Origin: Protopterus annectens
Lineage: Eukaryota; Chordata; Ceratodontiformes; Protopteridae
Reading direction: 5' to 3'
Assembly (NCBI RefSeq): GCF_019279795.1
Contig: NC_056749.1
Span: forward strand, 579,420,506-579,484,505
DNA: 64,000 nucleotides
Below are positions 32,950 through 46,039 of the stretch, piece after piece (position 1 is the first letter of the stretch; every line of letters starts with the position of its first letter). Under the pieces are notes generated by a model that did not search any database, was not told where the DNA came from, and saw only the letters and a program-made list of their open reading frames with translations. The position numbers and the translations under genes are program-made.

Positions 32950-33900
32950 TAGCGCCCAAACCTTTCATAAACCTAATGCTGAAGCTAGGCCATATTAATG
33001 TACAAGGAGGATGACTCATTATAAGGTTTTACTGACAAGGAATAATGAAAGAAGTTTTCAATTTCTTTGCTGGATCCCCTGAATGCTAAAGGACTGACCC
33101 TCATCCACACTTTAAAAATAATTTACTTCCATGCCTATCATAAAGGTGACATTTGAATATATTATTATGGACATTGTTGGGCCATTGGTAAACTGTATCA
33201 GTGGGTTTCAATATACCCTGTTATTTTAGTCCATATGGCCATGTACCCTGAGGCTTTCTCCTTACACAAGGATAATCTATAGCCAGGGAGCTAGTGCCAT
33301 TGTTCTGCAAAATAGTGACAAGGAAATGCTCACTGACCAGCGGACTCCATGTATGCCAAGAATAATGCACCAGCTGTATTAGTAGTATAAGGTCAAACAT
33401 TTAAGAACCTCAGTGCACCATCCCCAGACAGATGGGTAGAGGAACATTTTGAGTGAATGGTAAAATCTATGCTGAGCAAAGCTGTTGATGAAAATGGTAA
33501 AAAATGGAACCAGTTAATACTTTACATCCTGTTTGACATTTGACAAGTACTATAAGCCACAAATGGATTCAGTCTTTTGGAATTATATGGAAGACACCCT
33601 TATGGACTGTTGATATTGCCACAGAAATTTGGTAAGAAGAGAAAAAACATGTAAAAATGTGAAAGACCATCATACCAACTTATAGGCTGAAAATGGTGAT
33701 GCCCGTCATATGGGAATACATGGAAAGGAACCAATATACAGAACAAAGGGTATATAACAGAGATTCAAAACTGGAAATCAGATGGTCCCATTCACAGGAA
33801 AATACATCTCTGCCTAAATGGCAGGGACCATTTCAAACAGCTAAAAAATTAAATGATGTAAATGATTAGCACACTGGTAAGAGGATGTCAGAGAAGATAC
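32950..33900 (+). pseudogene. Gypsy-type integrase remnant
   Basis: In shifting frames: a zinc-finger end (GHINVQGG, then a C-P-E-C type block decayed to AGSPEC near 33080), PMPIIKVTFEYIIMDIVGPL at about 33130-33185 (catalytic-core opening with its first Asp), MYPEAFSLHKDN, LTDQRTPC near 33340 (second Asp), the S-V-H-H-P-Q-T-D-G block near 33415-33440 and the C-terminal WQGPF-type motif at about 33820. The catalytic Glu region is followed by stops. These are typical Ty3/gypsy integrase blocks. At least six stops or frameshifts are present. Confidence 0.7.
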
Positions 33901-34049
33901 ACAATATCAATGTTATGAAACTGTGAAAAGTGCAGACATTTGAGGCTATATTACAAAAATATGGAATCTAAGGGAAAGAAAACTGACCTCTGTGCCTGCA
34001 CATCTGATAGACAACTCACTAAATAAGCCACAAAAACAAGACATAATGG

Positions 34050-34437
34050 TGTTTCCTGACTGAACACCAGATTAAGATTATTCCAGGAGAAAATATTAAC
34101 TTAGAACCTTATAAAAAATAAGAGTCACATAAAAAGGCTTTGTATGAGGAAGTAGAAAAGTATTTAAGATGGAGTGATATGTGAATCAAAAAGTAAGTGA
34201 AACAACACCACAGTGTAATCTCAAAGCCTGATGGAACAATGAGGTTTTGTAATGATTTTAGGAAACTAAACAGCCATTCAAAATGTGACAGCTACTCAAT
34301 GACTGGGGTAGAGCACCTGATAGTGATACTGGTGTAGGCAGGTTTCTTAACGTAATAGCACTGACAAAGGCTTATTTGCAAATCCCTCTAACCAGGCATG
34401 GGCATCACACACCTGTCCTATTTTGTGTGTGTTTTTC
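34050..34437 (+). pseudogene. Gypsy-type reverse transcriptase N-terminal remnant
   Basis: Directly after the integrase C-terminus the reading passes through a PGENINLEPY block into ISKPDGTMRFCNDFRKLNSH and then LTKAYLQIPLTRHGH, the first RT blocks of Ty3/gypsy elements. The sequence is lost after about 34437, before the Y-x-D-D box, so only the fingers and the first palm motif remain (the D of L-D-L is replaced, as ALTKAY). Its position behind integrase is the key oddity. Confidence 0.65.
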
Positions 34438-34619
34438 CCCCTCTCTATCTGCACACACTATTGCTGTCATTATTATAAGAAACTCCCTTAGAACTGCAGG
34501 CTCACCAAGGGTACCCATAATAGTTCAACATAGAGACTATATTTTTTTCACAAAAGAAATTGTATAGTCGCATTGTCATCTATTTTATTATATTATTATA
34601 TACTATATTAATGTAACAA

Positions 34620-37325
34620 AAATGCAGGACTACATGCTTATGTTGTTATTTGGCACCTGGTTTAAGGCTCCAGAGAACACCCCAGCACTACCAGGCTACA
34701 ACTCATACTATACATTTCGGCCACAGAACCCAAACCGAAGTACAAAAGGTGGGGTCGTATCCATATTCATCAGGGATACCCACACCTCCAGGTTAATGGC
34801 ACAGCACGATGCTTCAGAGATCATCCACGTGCAACTAACAATGGGCAAAACTGCAATTCAAATTGTAGCTTGCTACAGATCACCCACCATGTCCCAGGAC
34901 CCCCATTCCGTGTTGCTGGAAACATTGGGAAACATAAAGGTCCTACCAAACACCCTACTATTGGGTGATTCAATTACACAAACATTAACTGGGAGAACTA
35001 CTAAAATACTAACTCCCTTGCCCAACTTTTCCTAGAATTTATAAACTCAAACGCCCTGGCACAACTGGTCAACACTCCCAACAGAGGTGACAACATATTG
35101 GACCTGGTCATCACCAACATAGGTGACTGGTGTTCCACACCAGAGGTCAACCCCTCGATGGTTAGATCTGACCATAAACAAATCACTTTGGATATCCATA
35201 TTCCGCCCCCTCCCCCGGACAAGAAAGCCACCATGAAAAACTTTTCAAAAGCAAACTTCACTTACTTAAGACTGAGGTGGAAAGTTTCAAAGCCCCCATG
35301 TTGAAGGATAATACTGTCCAAGCTGAAAAATCCTTTACTAATGCATTCTACGGGCAGCTACAAGAATGCATGGATCGTGCCATCCAAAGCAAAACCAAGA
35401 TTCACTCCTCCAAGAAAAGGAAACCGGTCTGCTGGACTCCTGCTATAAACAAGCTATACAATAGAAGGAAGAAACTAGTACAGAAAAGAGTAAAATCCCA
35501 AGAAGGGAAGACATTCCTGATCAGTATCAGCAAGAAACTATGATCCCTCATAAAATCATCCAAGGCGAGCTTTGAAATAAAAATTGCCAAGGACTCCAAA
35601 GATAATCACAAGGCATTCTTTAGCTATGTCAAGAATCTAAGTGGAAATGCTCAGATCTGCTCAGAGGTAGTGCAGAATGGCACAAAATACACTGAACAAG
35701 TATGTATACATGTAAACATGTATATCACCAACATCCTGGCAGACAGGTTCAGTGCAAACGTCACCCCCTCTCACCCCCAAAAGGGCCCATAACCATACCA
35801 GAAGAATGTAGAGTCCCTGAAATCACAGACACTCAGGTTAAAACAGCCCTCTCCAAAACCAAAAACTCAGCATCAATGGGACCGGACGGTGTCGCAGGCT
35901 GCATCCTACATGAGCTCAAAGATGAACTAACCCCTCACCTAAACACACTGTTCAAACTCAGCCTCTCCAAAGGCTACATACCCATAGAGTGGCACACAGC
36001 AATGGTTATTCTGCTCCACAAAGGTGGTGCCACAACAGACCCCGGGAACTATCACCCTATTAAGCCTGACTAGCTTGGTCTTTAAGGCTATGGAGCACAT
36101 CAACATGGAACTCATTAACAGAGACATTGGGAACCTCCAAACACAGGACCCTACCCAGTTTGGCTTTGTTAAGGGCAGATAATGCCTCCTAAACCTGGTG
36201 GACTTCTTTGAGACAGTTACCAAGGCTATAGATGAGGGAAAGGTGGTACACACAGCCTACCTAGACCTCGCTAAGGCCTTCAACACCATTCCCCATTCTG
36301 GTATTACAGACAAGCTCACCAGCCTGAACATAAACCCCTACGTCACAAGATGGTTCATGGACAGAACCCACATGGTGACAGTTGTGGGAGCTAGGTCCAT
36401 CTCTAAACCGGTTACAAGTGGTGTTCCCCAGGGCTCAGTCCTAGGACCCCTCCTGTTTGGAGTATACTTCTTAGAAGTACAGGCAAGCACAGGAGGACTA
36501 TGGCTGACCAAGTTCGCAGACAACTGCAAACTAGGGGCTATAATTGACTCTCCAGCTGACACAGACATCCTCCAAAAGGGTCTCACTGAGACAGATACCT
36601 GGTGTCAAAATCATGGCCTCAAGCTAAATACCAAAAAGTGCATAGTCATCCCCTTTGGAAAAAACAAAGTAACCACAAACTAGCACATAGGTGGCAGTCC
36701 CCTAAATATGAAAGACATAATAAGGGATCTGGGGACCCAAGTAGATAGTAATCTCAACTTTGATAATCACACTGCCAAAGTGGTTAGAAAATCCTTCTAT
36801 GTGGCCCACCTAATCACAAAATGGTTCGCATCCAGATCAAAAGAGGTCATTGTGCCCCTGTATTCATCACTCATCAGACACATCTTACAGTACATCACCC
36901 CATTTGGGATGTACCTTACAAGACACCTGGAACAGCTGGAAAGACAACAGAAGTACCTCACCAAGAGGATCAATGGCCTCAAACAGATGCCCTATGCAGC
37001 TCGACTGAAGAAACTCCAGTTGTACTCGGCTGCATACCACCTGACATACATACCCAGAATTGATGGACATGCTCCACCTAAAGAAAACCTTATCCCCTCG
37101 AGCCACACGCTCTAGGGATCTAAACCTCACCACAACAATAAATAGGACGTGCTGGTGGGATAGATTCCTATCCCAGAGACTTCCCATGCTTTGGACAAGA
37201 TCCCAATCTACATTAGGCAGAGCTCCTCGCTAACACTCTTCAAAAGAAACCTTGACAAGTGGATGGTGATACTGTTTGTTGGTGCAATATATAACTTAGA
37301 TCTGATCAACCTCCGAGAAGTATGA
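34620..37325 (+). pseudogene. CR1-like LINE B: endonuclease and RT
   Basis: 5'-truncated in the APE endonuclease (FKAPENTPALPGYNSYY, TKGGVVSIFIRD, IVACYRSPT, LLGDS, and SMVRSDHKQITLDI near 35155-35200). Then linker KKRKPVCWTPAINKLYNRRK, RT blocks SMGPDGVAGCILHELK, WHTAMVILLHKGG, QFGFVKGR (a stop follows), AYLDLAKAFNTIPHS, SGVPQGSVLGPLLFGVYF, KFADNCKLGA (catalytic box F-A-D-N at 36513-36524), LNTKKCIVIPFG, and a C-terminal VVRKSFYVAHLITKW to a stop near 37323. It is related to LINE A but a different copy or subfamily. About six frame breaks are present. The 3' boundary shows no clear tail repeat. Confidence 0.8.
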
Positions 37326-37329
37326 AAGT

Positions 37330-38440
37330 GCTCATCCTTATTGTAACATAATAAACCATGGCTTAAACAAGCAATACCAACTTGAAATCTCTTTTCTTAT
37401 ATTCAGTATTCCCAGGGCAAGAAAACACTCATCCAAAGGGAAAATGATGCCCTTTCTCCCTATAGAAGCAGAGTGGTGTATACAGTTGGGGGGAAATATA
37501 GAAGCTTCATTATTGTACTGTTTTTTATGATACTTATTTTGTCAAAATAAATATCCACTGAAAATAAATTGCCTTTCAGAAATTCACTAAACTGAAAAAA
37601 CTTTCACTACTGAAAACTAAAGCCTTCTTCAAGAATCTAAGCATGTATATATATATACTAAACTGTAGATACTACTGGGATCCTTGACCAAGTGTAAGTC
37701 ACTTTAAACATGCAAAAACATTTGTCTAAAAATTTACAAGTCAAATGAATAACTCTTTCAACCACACCCCACAACTATTTCCACCACACATACATTAACC
37801 ATGTTGTAAAACATATGGGGGCGCATAGAAAAAGGTGATAGGATCCTTTTTCCAGGAATAAATTTACCATGTAGGGGAACTTTTCAGTATTCAAGGACAG
37901 TGGGAAATAATACATCTTGAACCTTCAATGAAAATGAAATTTATTTGGTGGTGCGTGCAGTTTCAGGCCTAGTCCAGTTTCAAAAAATATTGAGTTCAGA
38001 GAATGTTGAAGCCATTAATGTATTGAGTTGAGAGGGTGAGAGTTTAAAATCAAGAACGCAAAAACTCTGTTGACTCTAAAATTTTGACAATCAGTTGTTT
38101 TTAACATCAGTGTTTTGATGTGAGGCGCACTACTACAGTGATGGACTGAAGACTCTGCTCACCTGAGGAACAATGTGAAAGCAGAGAGCATCCAGGAGGT
38201 GGATTAACACTGAGGAAGTGACGGGTAAGATTGACATGAGTCACTGTCAGAATCTGGAGTTTTGAAAGATTCTTTTAATGTAATCACTTGATGTTTTTTG
38301 AATCATTTGATGTCAAGAGCAACGTAGATGTTTTCAAGTTTATGTTTTACAATGGTATGATAGTCATGGTAATATATTATATGGTCTTTTTGTGTATGTT
38401 GTTGATTGTGTGTGTATTATGTATATGTATATGTTGTGTG
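37330..38440. other. Non-coding stretch with possible decayed PLE tails
   Basis: No gene. Three short motifs resemble PLE tail hairpins: minus strand 37602-37632 (CTTGAAGA then GAAA), minus strand around 37965-37985, and plus strand 38163-38180 (CTGAGGA, ACAATGT, GAAA), the last flanked by CTCTGC/GCAGAG (38154-38159 and 38181-38186). No nuclease or RT reading accompanies them. Confidence 0.3.
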
Positions 38441-38443
38441 TTG

Positions 38444-39137
<694 letters not shown>

Positions 39138-39147
39138 GAATATATGT

Positions 39148-39361
39148 GTTCAGTAAATGACATTTCAGTGTGGTTTTCAGTTTTGAGATTTATGCCATAT
39201 ACTTGAATGTTCATATATGTCTTCCTGGCTGTAGATCGAGAGTTTCCCTTCCCATAATAGAATTCGCTCGGACTTTAATTCCCACAATCGTGGGGGTGTG
39301 TGGTATGGCATTTGTAATAGGCATCCATAGTAGCATTTCAATGAAATGCCATTCACTGAAC
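39148..39361. mobile_element. Short TIR element, relative of the one at 1017-1190
   Basis: 214 bases with ends GTTCAGTAAATGACATTTCA (left) and, reverse-complemented, GTTCAGTGAATGGCATTTCA (right). It has no coding capacity. The core CGCTCGGA and GGGGGTGTGTGG resemble the core of the element at 1017-1190 (TCTCGGA and GGGGGTGTGTGG), as does the AATGGCATTTCA end. No target duplication is evident. Confidence 0.6.
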
Positions 39362-40067
39362 TCAGTACCAATCTATAGATATGATATAATATATATTCAG
39401 CATACACACGCACATACTTCCATATAACCATAAATAAATCATAATACTTTGACACTGCACTTTATCTATATCAACACGGTACAACTGTTGACTTGAATTG
39501 ACAGCTGCATAATCTATTTGTTGTTATGTATGTTGACTGACACGATTGAGCAGTTGAGTGACTGCACATGATGTGGGGAGATTGTGAGTAACAGTTAGCT
39601 GAGCCTGGGGCACTCGGAATATGAGGGACACATATATAGAATACTTAATGAGGAATTTGAGTCCTTCTTATCACAGATGTTTTGATGGAAAGAGTCATGT
39701 GTATCTAAGGCAGATTTTGGAGTTTTGAGGTGCCAAAAGTTTTTGGGGTTTTTTTGTTGGTAGTTTGAATTTTACGCAACATTTGAAAATTGGTTGACTG
39801 AACCGCGGTCAAATGAATACACTGAGCAATTTCTGACAATGCAAAATCTCATTTCATTTCATTAAAACTCAAACAAAATATCAACCCCATCCAGCATAAT
39901 CCCTCGCAAATTATACCATCCTTAATCCCTTGTTAATTATATATATTAAGAAAAAAATTGCACAATATTAAAATGGAATCAATTCAATCCACTAAATTCA
40001 ATCATCTGTTGTTGCCAACCTAATAATGATTGAGTAAACATACATCAACCGAAATAGTTTTTCCATC

Positions 40068-40069
<2 letters not shown>
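39362..40069. other. No gene recognised
   Basis: AT-rich unique-looking sequence between the TIR element and a GT/TA microsatellite. I see no open frame of note and no repeat ends. Confidence 0.5.
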
Positions 40070-40139
<70 letters not shown>

Positions 40140-40144
40140 GTATG

Positions 40145-40212
<68 letters not shown>
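40070..40212. repeat. GT then TA microsatellite
   Basis: A pure TG run (about 40072-40131), a short mixed segment, then a pure TA run (about 40150-40211). Confidence 0.95.
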
Positions 40213-40215
<3 letters not shown>

Positions 40216-40875
40216 CCTAACAAACTTTCAAACTTCACTGAAATGAGAAACAAGAGAAAAAAAAAAAATGAAAAATAAAATGAAATTTCAGTCAGTGAAA
40301 AATACCACAGGGAAAGGAAGCATAACTCCAAGAAGCTCAGAATGCACACACGCACCCCCCAGGGCCCACTCCCTCCCATTCCTCTAATTATATATTACTA
40401 ATTATATAAGTTTCCAGGGGGAAAAGTGCAGGGAAAAGTGCAGTTAAATTTGGCCCTATTCCTTTCCTGTCCCCTGTGGAATATTTTGTAGATATTGTTT
40501 TTTTTTTTGAACCTGTGCTTTCTCTTCATCTTTTTTTGAAAAAGGTGTTGTGTGTATTTTATATGTAAGTAGTAGTGGTCCATATATGGACACACAATCG
40601 AATCTCTCATTGGACAAAATTGTATTGACCAAACAGATGTTGGCATTGTTGGCATTCATTTGGATGTCCAACATCTATATATATTATATAATATAGAAAG
40701 GATAATCACTCTCTCTAATATGAGACCATAGTTAATGTTAATAATAGTATATGTATAGCACCAGTTACCTGTGCACCTATATTTGTTAGTTTCAATTGTA
40801 TTTCAAAACAGTGTAAGTGGCATCACTTAAATTGTCAACCTGTAACTGCTTTCAACCTACTGCACATTGCTGTTA

Positions 40876-40909
<34 letters not shown>

Positions 40910-42170
40910 GTGTTTCATTGTATTTCATTTTCATAGCCTCTAATGCTACTGGTCTGTGTAGCTCAGTCACACCTGAACTTGGGTTCAAAAATTCACAAAA
41001 GTTAAAAAACATAACTAAATACATAAACATTGAATTCATTGACATCTTCAAATGAAAGCAATTTATTTTTCATCAGATAACATTTGTTAAAGCTGTCAGT
41101 GCTGAATGTTGTTTAGATGCAAAAAGTACTTCAGCATGACAATAAATCGCCAATAACAATAGTGTATGCTGTGTAATAATCAAGACCATTATTATTTTTT
41201 TTTTAGTTTTTACTGTGACATTCTGATCAGCAGTCAGTTGCAGTGCATATGGTCATTTATGAATATGGTAGAAAACTCTCCAAAAAAGAAATGGAAAACA
41301 TGCAAAGACACAGAGTTACTGTTATTAAAAATAAGTAAAATTGTTACAGAGTTGAAATGGAAGAAAAATAAATTATAATTTAATTTAAGTCATATATTTC
41401 TATATATTATCACTTCTTGCATAGTTTAGTCTATCTGTATGTTTGTAAAACTAAAATGGATTCTGTGTAAAAAACATTAAATAAAGCAGACTGACTGTTT
41501 TACAAGTAGTAAATATAAACTTTACAAGTAAAAATAGCTGAAGAGAAAGTTAAATCCTTATTCTTAGAAATTCCATTGAAATCATGTGTATTTTGTTTTT
41601 TTTCTCTTTTTTTTTGGTGTGAATGTCTGAATTTTTGATTTTCTTGAAAAAATGGGAAAAAACAGGAGAAAACTAAAAAGAAAATAGAGACAAACAACAA
41701 AAATTATATTATACTAAATACAAATAAATACAAATTAAATCAACAAGCAACACACAGTTTAATTTATCAGATTTTATGCATCTAATATATCTAATCTGTC
41801 TCTTCTCTGTCTCTGCTTGCTTTTGCTGTGCATCTCTGTTGTTTATTTATTTATTTATTATCAGTTATCCTGCTCTTTACTAATTTTTACTTGTGTATGT
41901 GTACAGGTGCTGAGGTTTTGTGGATAAAAGTGAGGGTCCAACTTGTGACTTTGGTCCATGGCCGCTCCCAGCTGAAAAAGACTGAAAGAGGACACAAACT
42001 TGACATACACTTTTTGCATTTTGTAGAACAGGAACCATCTGCTCATAACTTCACTGTTTGACTTGTATAGTCAGTAATAGGTCTCCTTTGGTCTTTGGCT
42101 TTTAGAATAGAAAAAATGCAGAATAAAATAAATAAAATAATAATAAATGTGAAAAAACCAAAGGCCCAGG
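40213..42170. other. No gene recognised; includes an ATT trinucleotide run
   Basis: Low-complexity and AT-rich. An (ATT)n run lies at about 40873-40909. Short frames here are unremarkable and match no family known to me. Confidence 0.5.
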
Positions 42171-42179
42171 TGATCACAC

Positions 42180-42540
42180 CAAAAGCTCCATACCTCTCAA
42201 AGAACTGTACCAGTCGCATGTAAAACTAAAAGTTGTTTTATTTCCAAAAAAACAGTTAAGCACTTTCATCTCAGTTATACAATAGAGACTTCTTCAGAAC
42301 TAAAAAACATTTACTGATCAAACAATTATACCAACATTTTCTCTCTTTTTTTAAAGACATAGTAACATACAAGAACATCTAACAGTATGACTACATATAA
42401 CATGCCGTACAAATTAAATAATAATACTTTCAGTAGCCCTAACTCATATGGAAATATATAAAAATATATATAAAATGTTGCAAGATAAAGTATGATATAA
42501 AATATGTGAAACTTGTTATAGTTCACTAGGTATACATGAA
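42180..42540 (-). mobile_element. Isolated PLE 3' tail
   Basis: The minus strand shows the PLE tail pattern: hammerhead-like core at 42297-42264 (CTGAAGA, a stem with GTCTC and GAGAT, then GAAA), followed by GTGCTTAACTG and an AATAAAAC block. The region to about 42540 is AT-rich and may be 3' untranslated sequence of the same element. No GIY-YIG reading is left, so this is a very short 5'-truncated copy. Confidence 0.5.
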
Positions 42541-43860
42541 TACCTCTTCCTGACCCCAGCTCTTAAAAGGAGAGGTCTTGAACAGTTTTTTCAGGCTTTC
42601 CACTTTTTGTTATCAGTTGTACGAGTGTGTGGTGTGGAAGAACAACTGGAGCAGCTTTTTGCTAAGATTTTACAACCCTTAATAACACCAGATATATATT
42701 TTTGTAGGCCTTCTTGGAGAACCTCATCATCTTTCACTGAATAATTATCTTAGTCTGCCGTCTTCAGCATACTTGGTTATCTTTACTTTATTTACTTTTT
42801 TTATATCAAAGAATAGCCCAAAAAAGCTGTCCCCAGCATGGGGCCATGACATGAGTGATAATTCCTATCTTTTGTTCCATTGCATAACTAGTATTTTACA
42901 CAATGAATTATGTTTGAATTGACATTTCATGCTTCTAATTTGCCAGTTATCACCTTATGTTAAATAGTGAAAAATGTCATAGCAGGGTCAAAGTTAGCAG
43001 TTTTATCAATTGTCTTTCATCAAGTACTGCTTTAACCAATTTCCCCAAGGATTCAAAGTGATCTTTCCTTTACAAATCCTTACTATTCTGTATCTTGCCA
43101 AATCAGGCCTCTGTGACATTTCAGATAAACTGTATTGTGATGCCGTTCATGATTTTACATAGCATACTGGTTAGGCTGATGGATTTAAAACAGTTTGAGT
43201 CTGATGTGCTTCATTTATTTGCAGCATTGCTACCTGTTGCCACAGGTCCATGGCATGTCCTTTTACTAACATTTTCTTTAGCCTGATTAATGGGAGTGAG
43301 TTTACTATTCTGTGTAAGAAAGTACCAGATTACATTGTCTGTTTTAATGCATCTTAACTTTTAATTTTATTTATGGTAGCAGTTATCTGTCTGTAGTTGT
43401 ATAAAGGATGTCTCTCCTTTTCTCTGTAGCAGTCTGGCACATTTTTTTGCTTACTGTGAAATTTGCATATTTTTTGCAAGCATATTCTCTTTATCCTTAA
43501 AATTGGATGATAACTTTGACTTCCATTTAAAACACACTTTCTCCAACTTCTGCATCAGACAGGTACAGTATTACACATAATTTTGATTTTAGTAATATTA
43601 CACCTACAGCAAATCCTCTTCGTGCAGTTATCTCCACCCCTCCTGTTATCTGCAACCAAATGCAATTTGTTGAGTTGATTTTCTAAATGGACAGCAGGTT
43701 TTATATCCCTCCCCTTTGTTTAAATGGTGCTTATGTTCTTATTTGTGTGGAACATGCAGTTTCGTATCTGAAGAAGGCACAATAAACTTTTATATCCAAG
43801 CGGTTGGGCCATTCTGAACTTTATTTTACCTGGTTGGTAAGGTTTTGTCGGTTTGGAGAG
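42541..43860. other. No gene assigned
   Basis: A plus-strand open stretch at about 42508-42742 (containing LFLTPALKRRGLEQFFQAF) has protein-like composition but no match that I recognise and no start. Splice sites around it are not convincing. Near 43765 a CTGAAGAAGG string resembles a PLE tail start but lacks the following GAAA. Nothing else is identified. Confidence 0.35.
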
Positions 43861-43869
43861 TGATTATTT

Positions 43870-45870
43870 TGTTTAAATGAGCCAAACTACCAATTTACAC
43901 CTCTCTTCCTTCACCAGCTTCCACTGCCTACCTAATTTTTTCCCTAACTCATCAACTCCTATCATTTTCACTATCTCACTAACCCATCTTACTACTTTCT
44001 ATGCAAATATGATCCCATCTCCTCCTTCCAAGTCACTGCTATCTTTTCGCCCACCCCTGCTAAGACTAAATCCTCCTGCCCTTCCTTATCCCCCTTCCAG
44101 TTCCACATCAGATAAGCATAATGTCAAAGTATCTTCCATCTTCTTCCCAAATAATTTTCTCAAGTCCCTCCGTGACTCTCCTTATATTTACCATACCCCT
44201 GGACAACAACAGCACATGTGGAGATTATCCACTTTTCTCTCCATGCATTTCCAGTAGACAGATTGTTCTCACCACACCTCTTTCCTAATCATCACTAGTG
44301 TCTTAAAGCACACATTCAAAATGTGTCAATACATATCATTGGAACTACTTTTCCAAAGGTCCTTAATATCTTCCAAAAACTCAGTCTCTCCCCTACTCTC
44401 CATCTCAGCCCTCCATAATTCTCTAAGCTTATTCAGTGTCTCCTCTGTATTTTCCTTCCCAAAATTGCTACATATAATTTCAGCCCTTTCTCCCTTTGTC
44501 TTTGCCCATTCCACCCACATCCCCTGTGTCACAGAACCATCTTCCCCTTCTCTTTTCTTTTGTCTTCCATCTTACCACTCTCAGTATGTCTTTACAAATT
44601 TTTCCCTTCCTTCTCCACACAAAATGGTTGGACAGATTGCACAATTTCTATACAATCCTATCTTGTGGGCTAATATTAATGCCCTCTCACATACACTATT
44701 AAAGACAAAATTAACATTCTGACCCATCTCAATCCATGCTCCCAAAGTATTCATTTTGCTTGTCCACCATTCCAGCATAATCCTCCCCTTGTCAAGCATT
44801 TCTTCCCAGTTCTTCTTCCTTGGCCTTTCATATTGTTGGATGAACTGCCAGCTTTAAATAATTCAGTCTTACCCCTAAGCATGCTGGTCCCAAAATCTCA
44901 TTCTACCTAATTTCTGTTTTCACCACTGACAAATTATCTAGATGAGAACATAACCTGAACTCCTCTCTAAGCTCCTGAATAAATTTAAAATCCCTGGCAG
45001 CTAACTCTCCTTATCCTCTACCAGTGACATGCAGCCTTCAGCAAACAGGTGCTTTGTACTTTTCTTTTATCCTTCCCCATATCTATGAAAATACCTCATC
45101 ACCCTTTGCGCCAGTTTCTTGCTCACCAGTAGAAAGAGCCTAAAAAAGTAGGCACACTTCCCATTTTCCTCTCCCTCTATCTCACTTTCTCAGTTCATGC
45201 AGTTTCATTTTCCAATATAATACATGTATTCCTGTTACAAAATTTGCATATCTCAGCAACTGATCTAATACCCTAAATAAGAATTCCTAGTTCACCATAT
45301 CAAATGCCTTTTTAATATCCATGAGCTCTAGTCCTGCCTTGCCCCCCTTCATTTCTGTCTATACCAAAAAGTATTTTCTGCTAGTACTTACTCTTTTCTG
45401 TACTTCATATTTAAGTCTATAACCAATACCTGTCTCACATGCTCTTTAAATCCCCACATAATTATTTTGGCCTCCAACTCACTCTTGACCTAGCACTTTG
45501 CTCCCCAGCTTGACACCTCTGGATCAGTACTAGTTTCCTTCGACTGCTTTACCTTCTCTATAAACCTTATCAATACCAGTCCCCCCTTCCTTGTCCGATT
45601 ACTTATCCTATTTTGCTCTCCTGCTATTTATTTCTGTAATCCTGCTATATTACTCCCTCCACCTTTGCTCTCACTTTTCAGATACAACATGATTCTTCCC
45701 ATGCATACCACTGTTAAACCACATTAGTCCACCCCTTTATTTCCCCTTAAAATCCTCCCTTACCCAGTGCTCTACTGTGGTTTGGAAACACCTGATCTCC
45801 TCCTCCATCCCCATCTACTTTCTAGGGTTCCATCTCCATTGCAATCTATCTTTCAATCAGAAGGATACCT
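43870..45870 (-). pseudogene. Tx1/L1-like LINE fragment (RT to C-terminus)
   Basis: The plus strand is strikingly C/T-rich. The minus-strand reading gives RT-like blocks near 45420-45260: GYRLKYEVQKRVSTSRKYF, then MDIKKAFDMVN with FLFRVLDQLLRYANF, equivalent to the D-x-x-K-A-F-D-x-V motif of L1/Tx1-type RTs. Further along, a cysteine-containing MCCCC block (about 44215) could be the terminal zinc-knuckle-like segment of this group. Frames break often. The clade call is tentative; L1-type rather than CR1/L2-type is the firmer part. Confidence 0.45.
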
Positions 45871-46039
45871 ATATACAAAATAAAGGATGATTGGCTTAGT
45901 ATGGTATTATTCTGGAGGTTTCAACATGAGACAAGATGGTTGACTGTCCACCTTGCTTCAACAAGGATAGCCTGCACCACTCATTCTGTTGTTTCTGAAT
46001 ACTGACTAAAGGCCTTGCTGCCTCCATAGTACCTTTTTA

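Larger units (their letters stand above)
30255..34440 (+). mobile_element. Gypsy-type LTR element with integrase before RT, 3'-truncated
   Basis: A heavily decayed LTR retrotransposon. 30255-30420 may be the end of a 5' LTR (TATAAAATACC at about 30276, GCAATAAGG at about 30352), followed by a possible primer-site start TTTGGTGCCATG. Gag-like and unassigned frames occupy 30866-32500. Integrase motifs lie at about 32950-33900 and RT motifs at 34050-34430, where the element ends. Integrase upstream of RT is the reverse of ordinary Ty3/gypsy order and is known from the Gmr1-like group. The alternative is two decayed elements side by side. No protease or 3' LTR is seen. Confidence 0.6.

Noticed and set aside
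40020..40379. 119-codon minus-strand frame
   Set aside because: More than a third is TA/GT repeat, and the rest has no recognisable feature.
42508..42742. Internal exon of a host gene
   Set aside because: It has protein-like composition, but no start, weak splice sites and no family that I recognise.
43760..43800. Another hammerhead-like PLE tail
   Set aside because: CTGAAGAAGG is present, but the GAAA after a hairpin is missing and there is no tail similarity.
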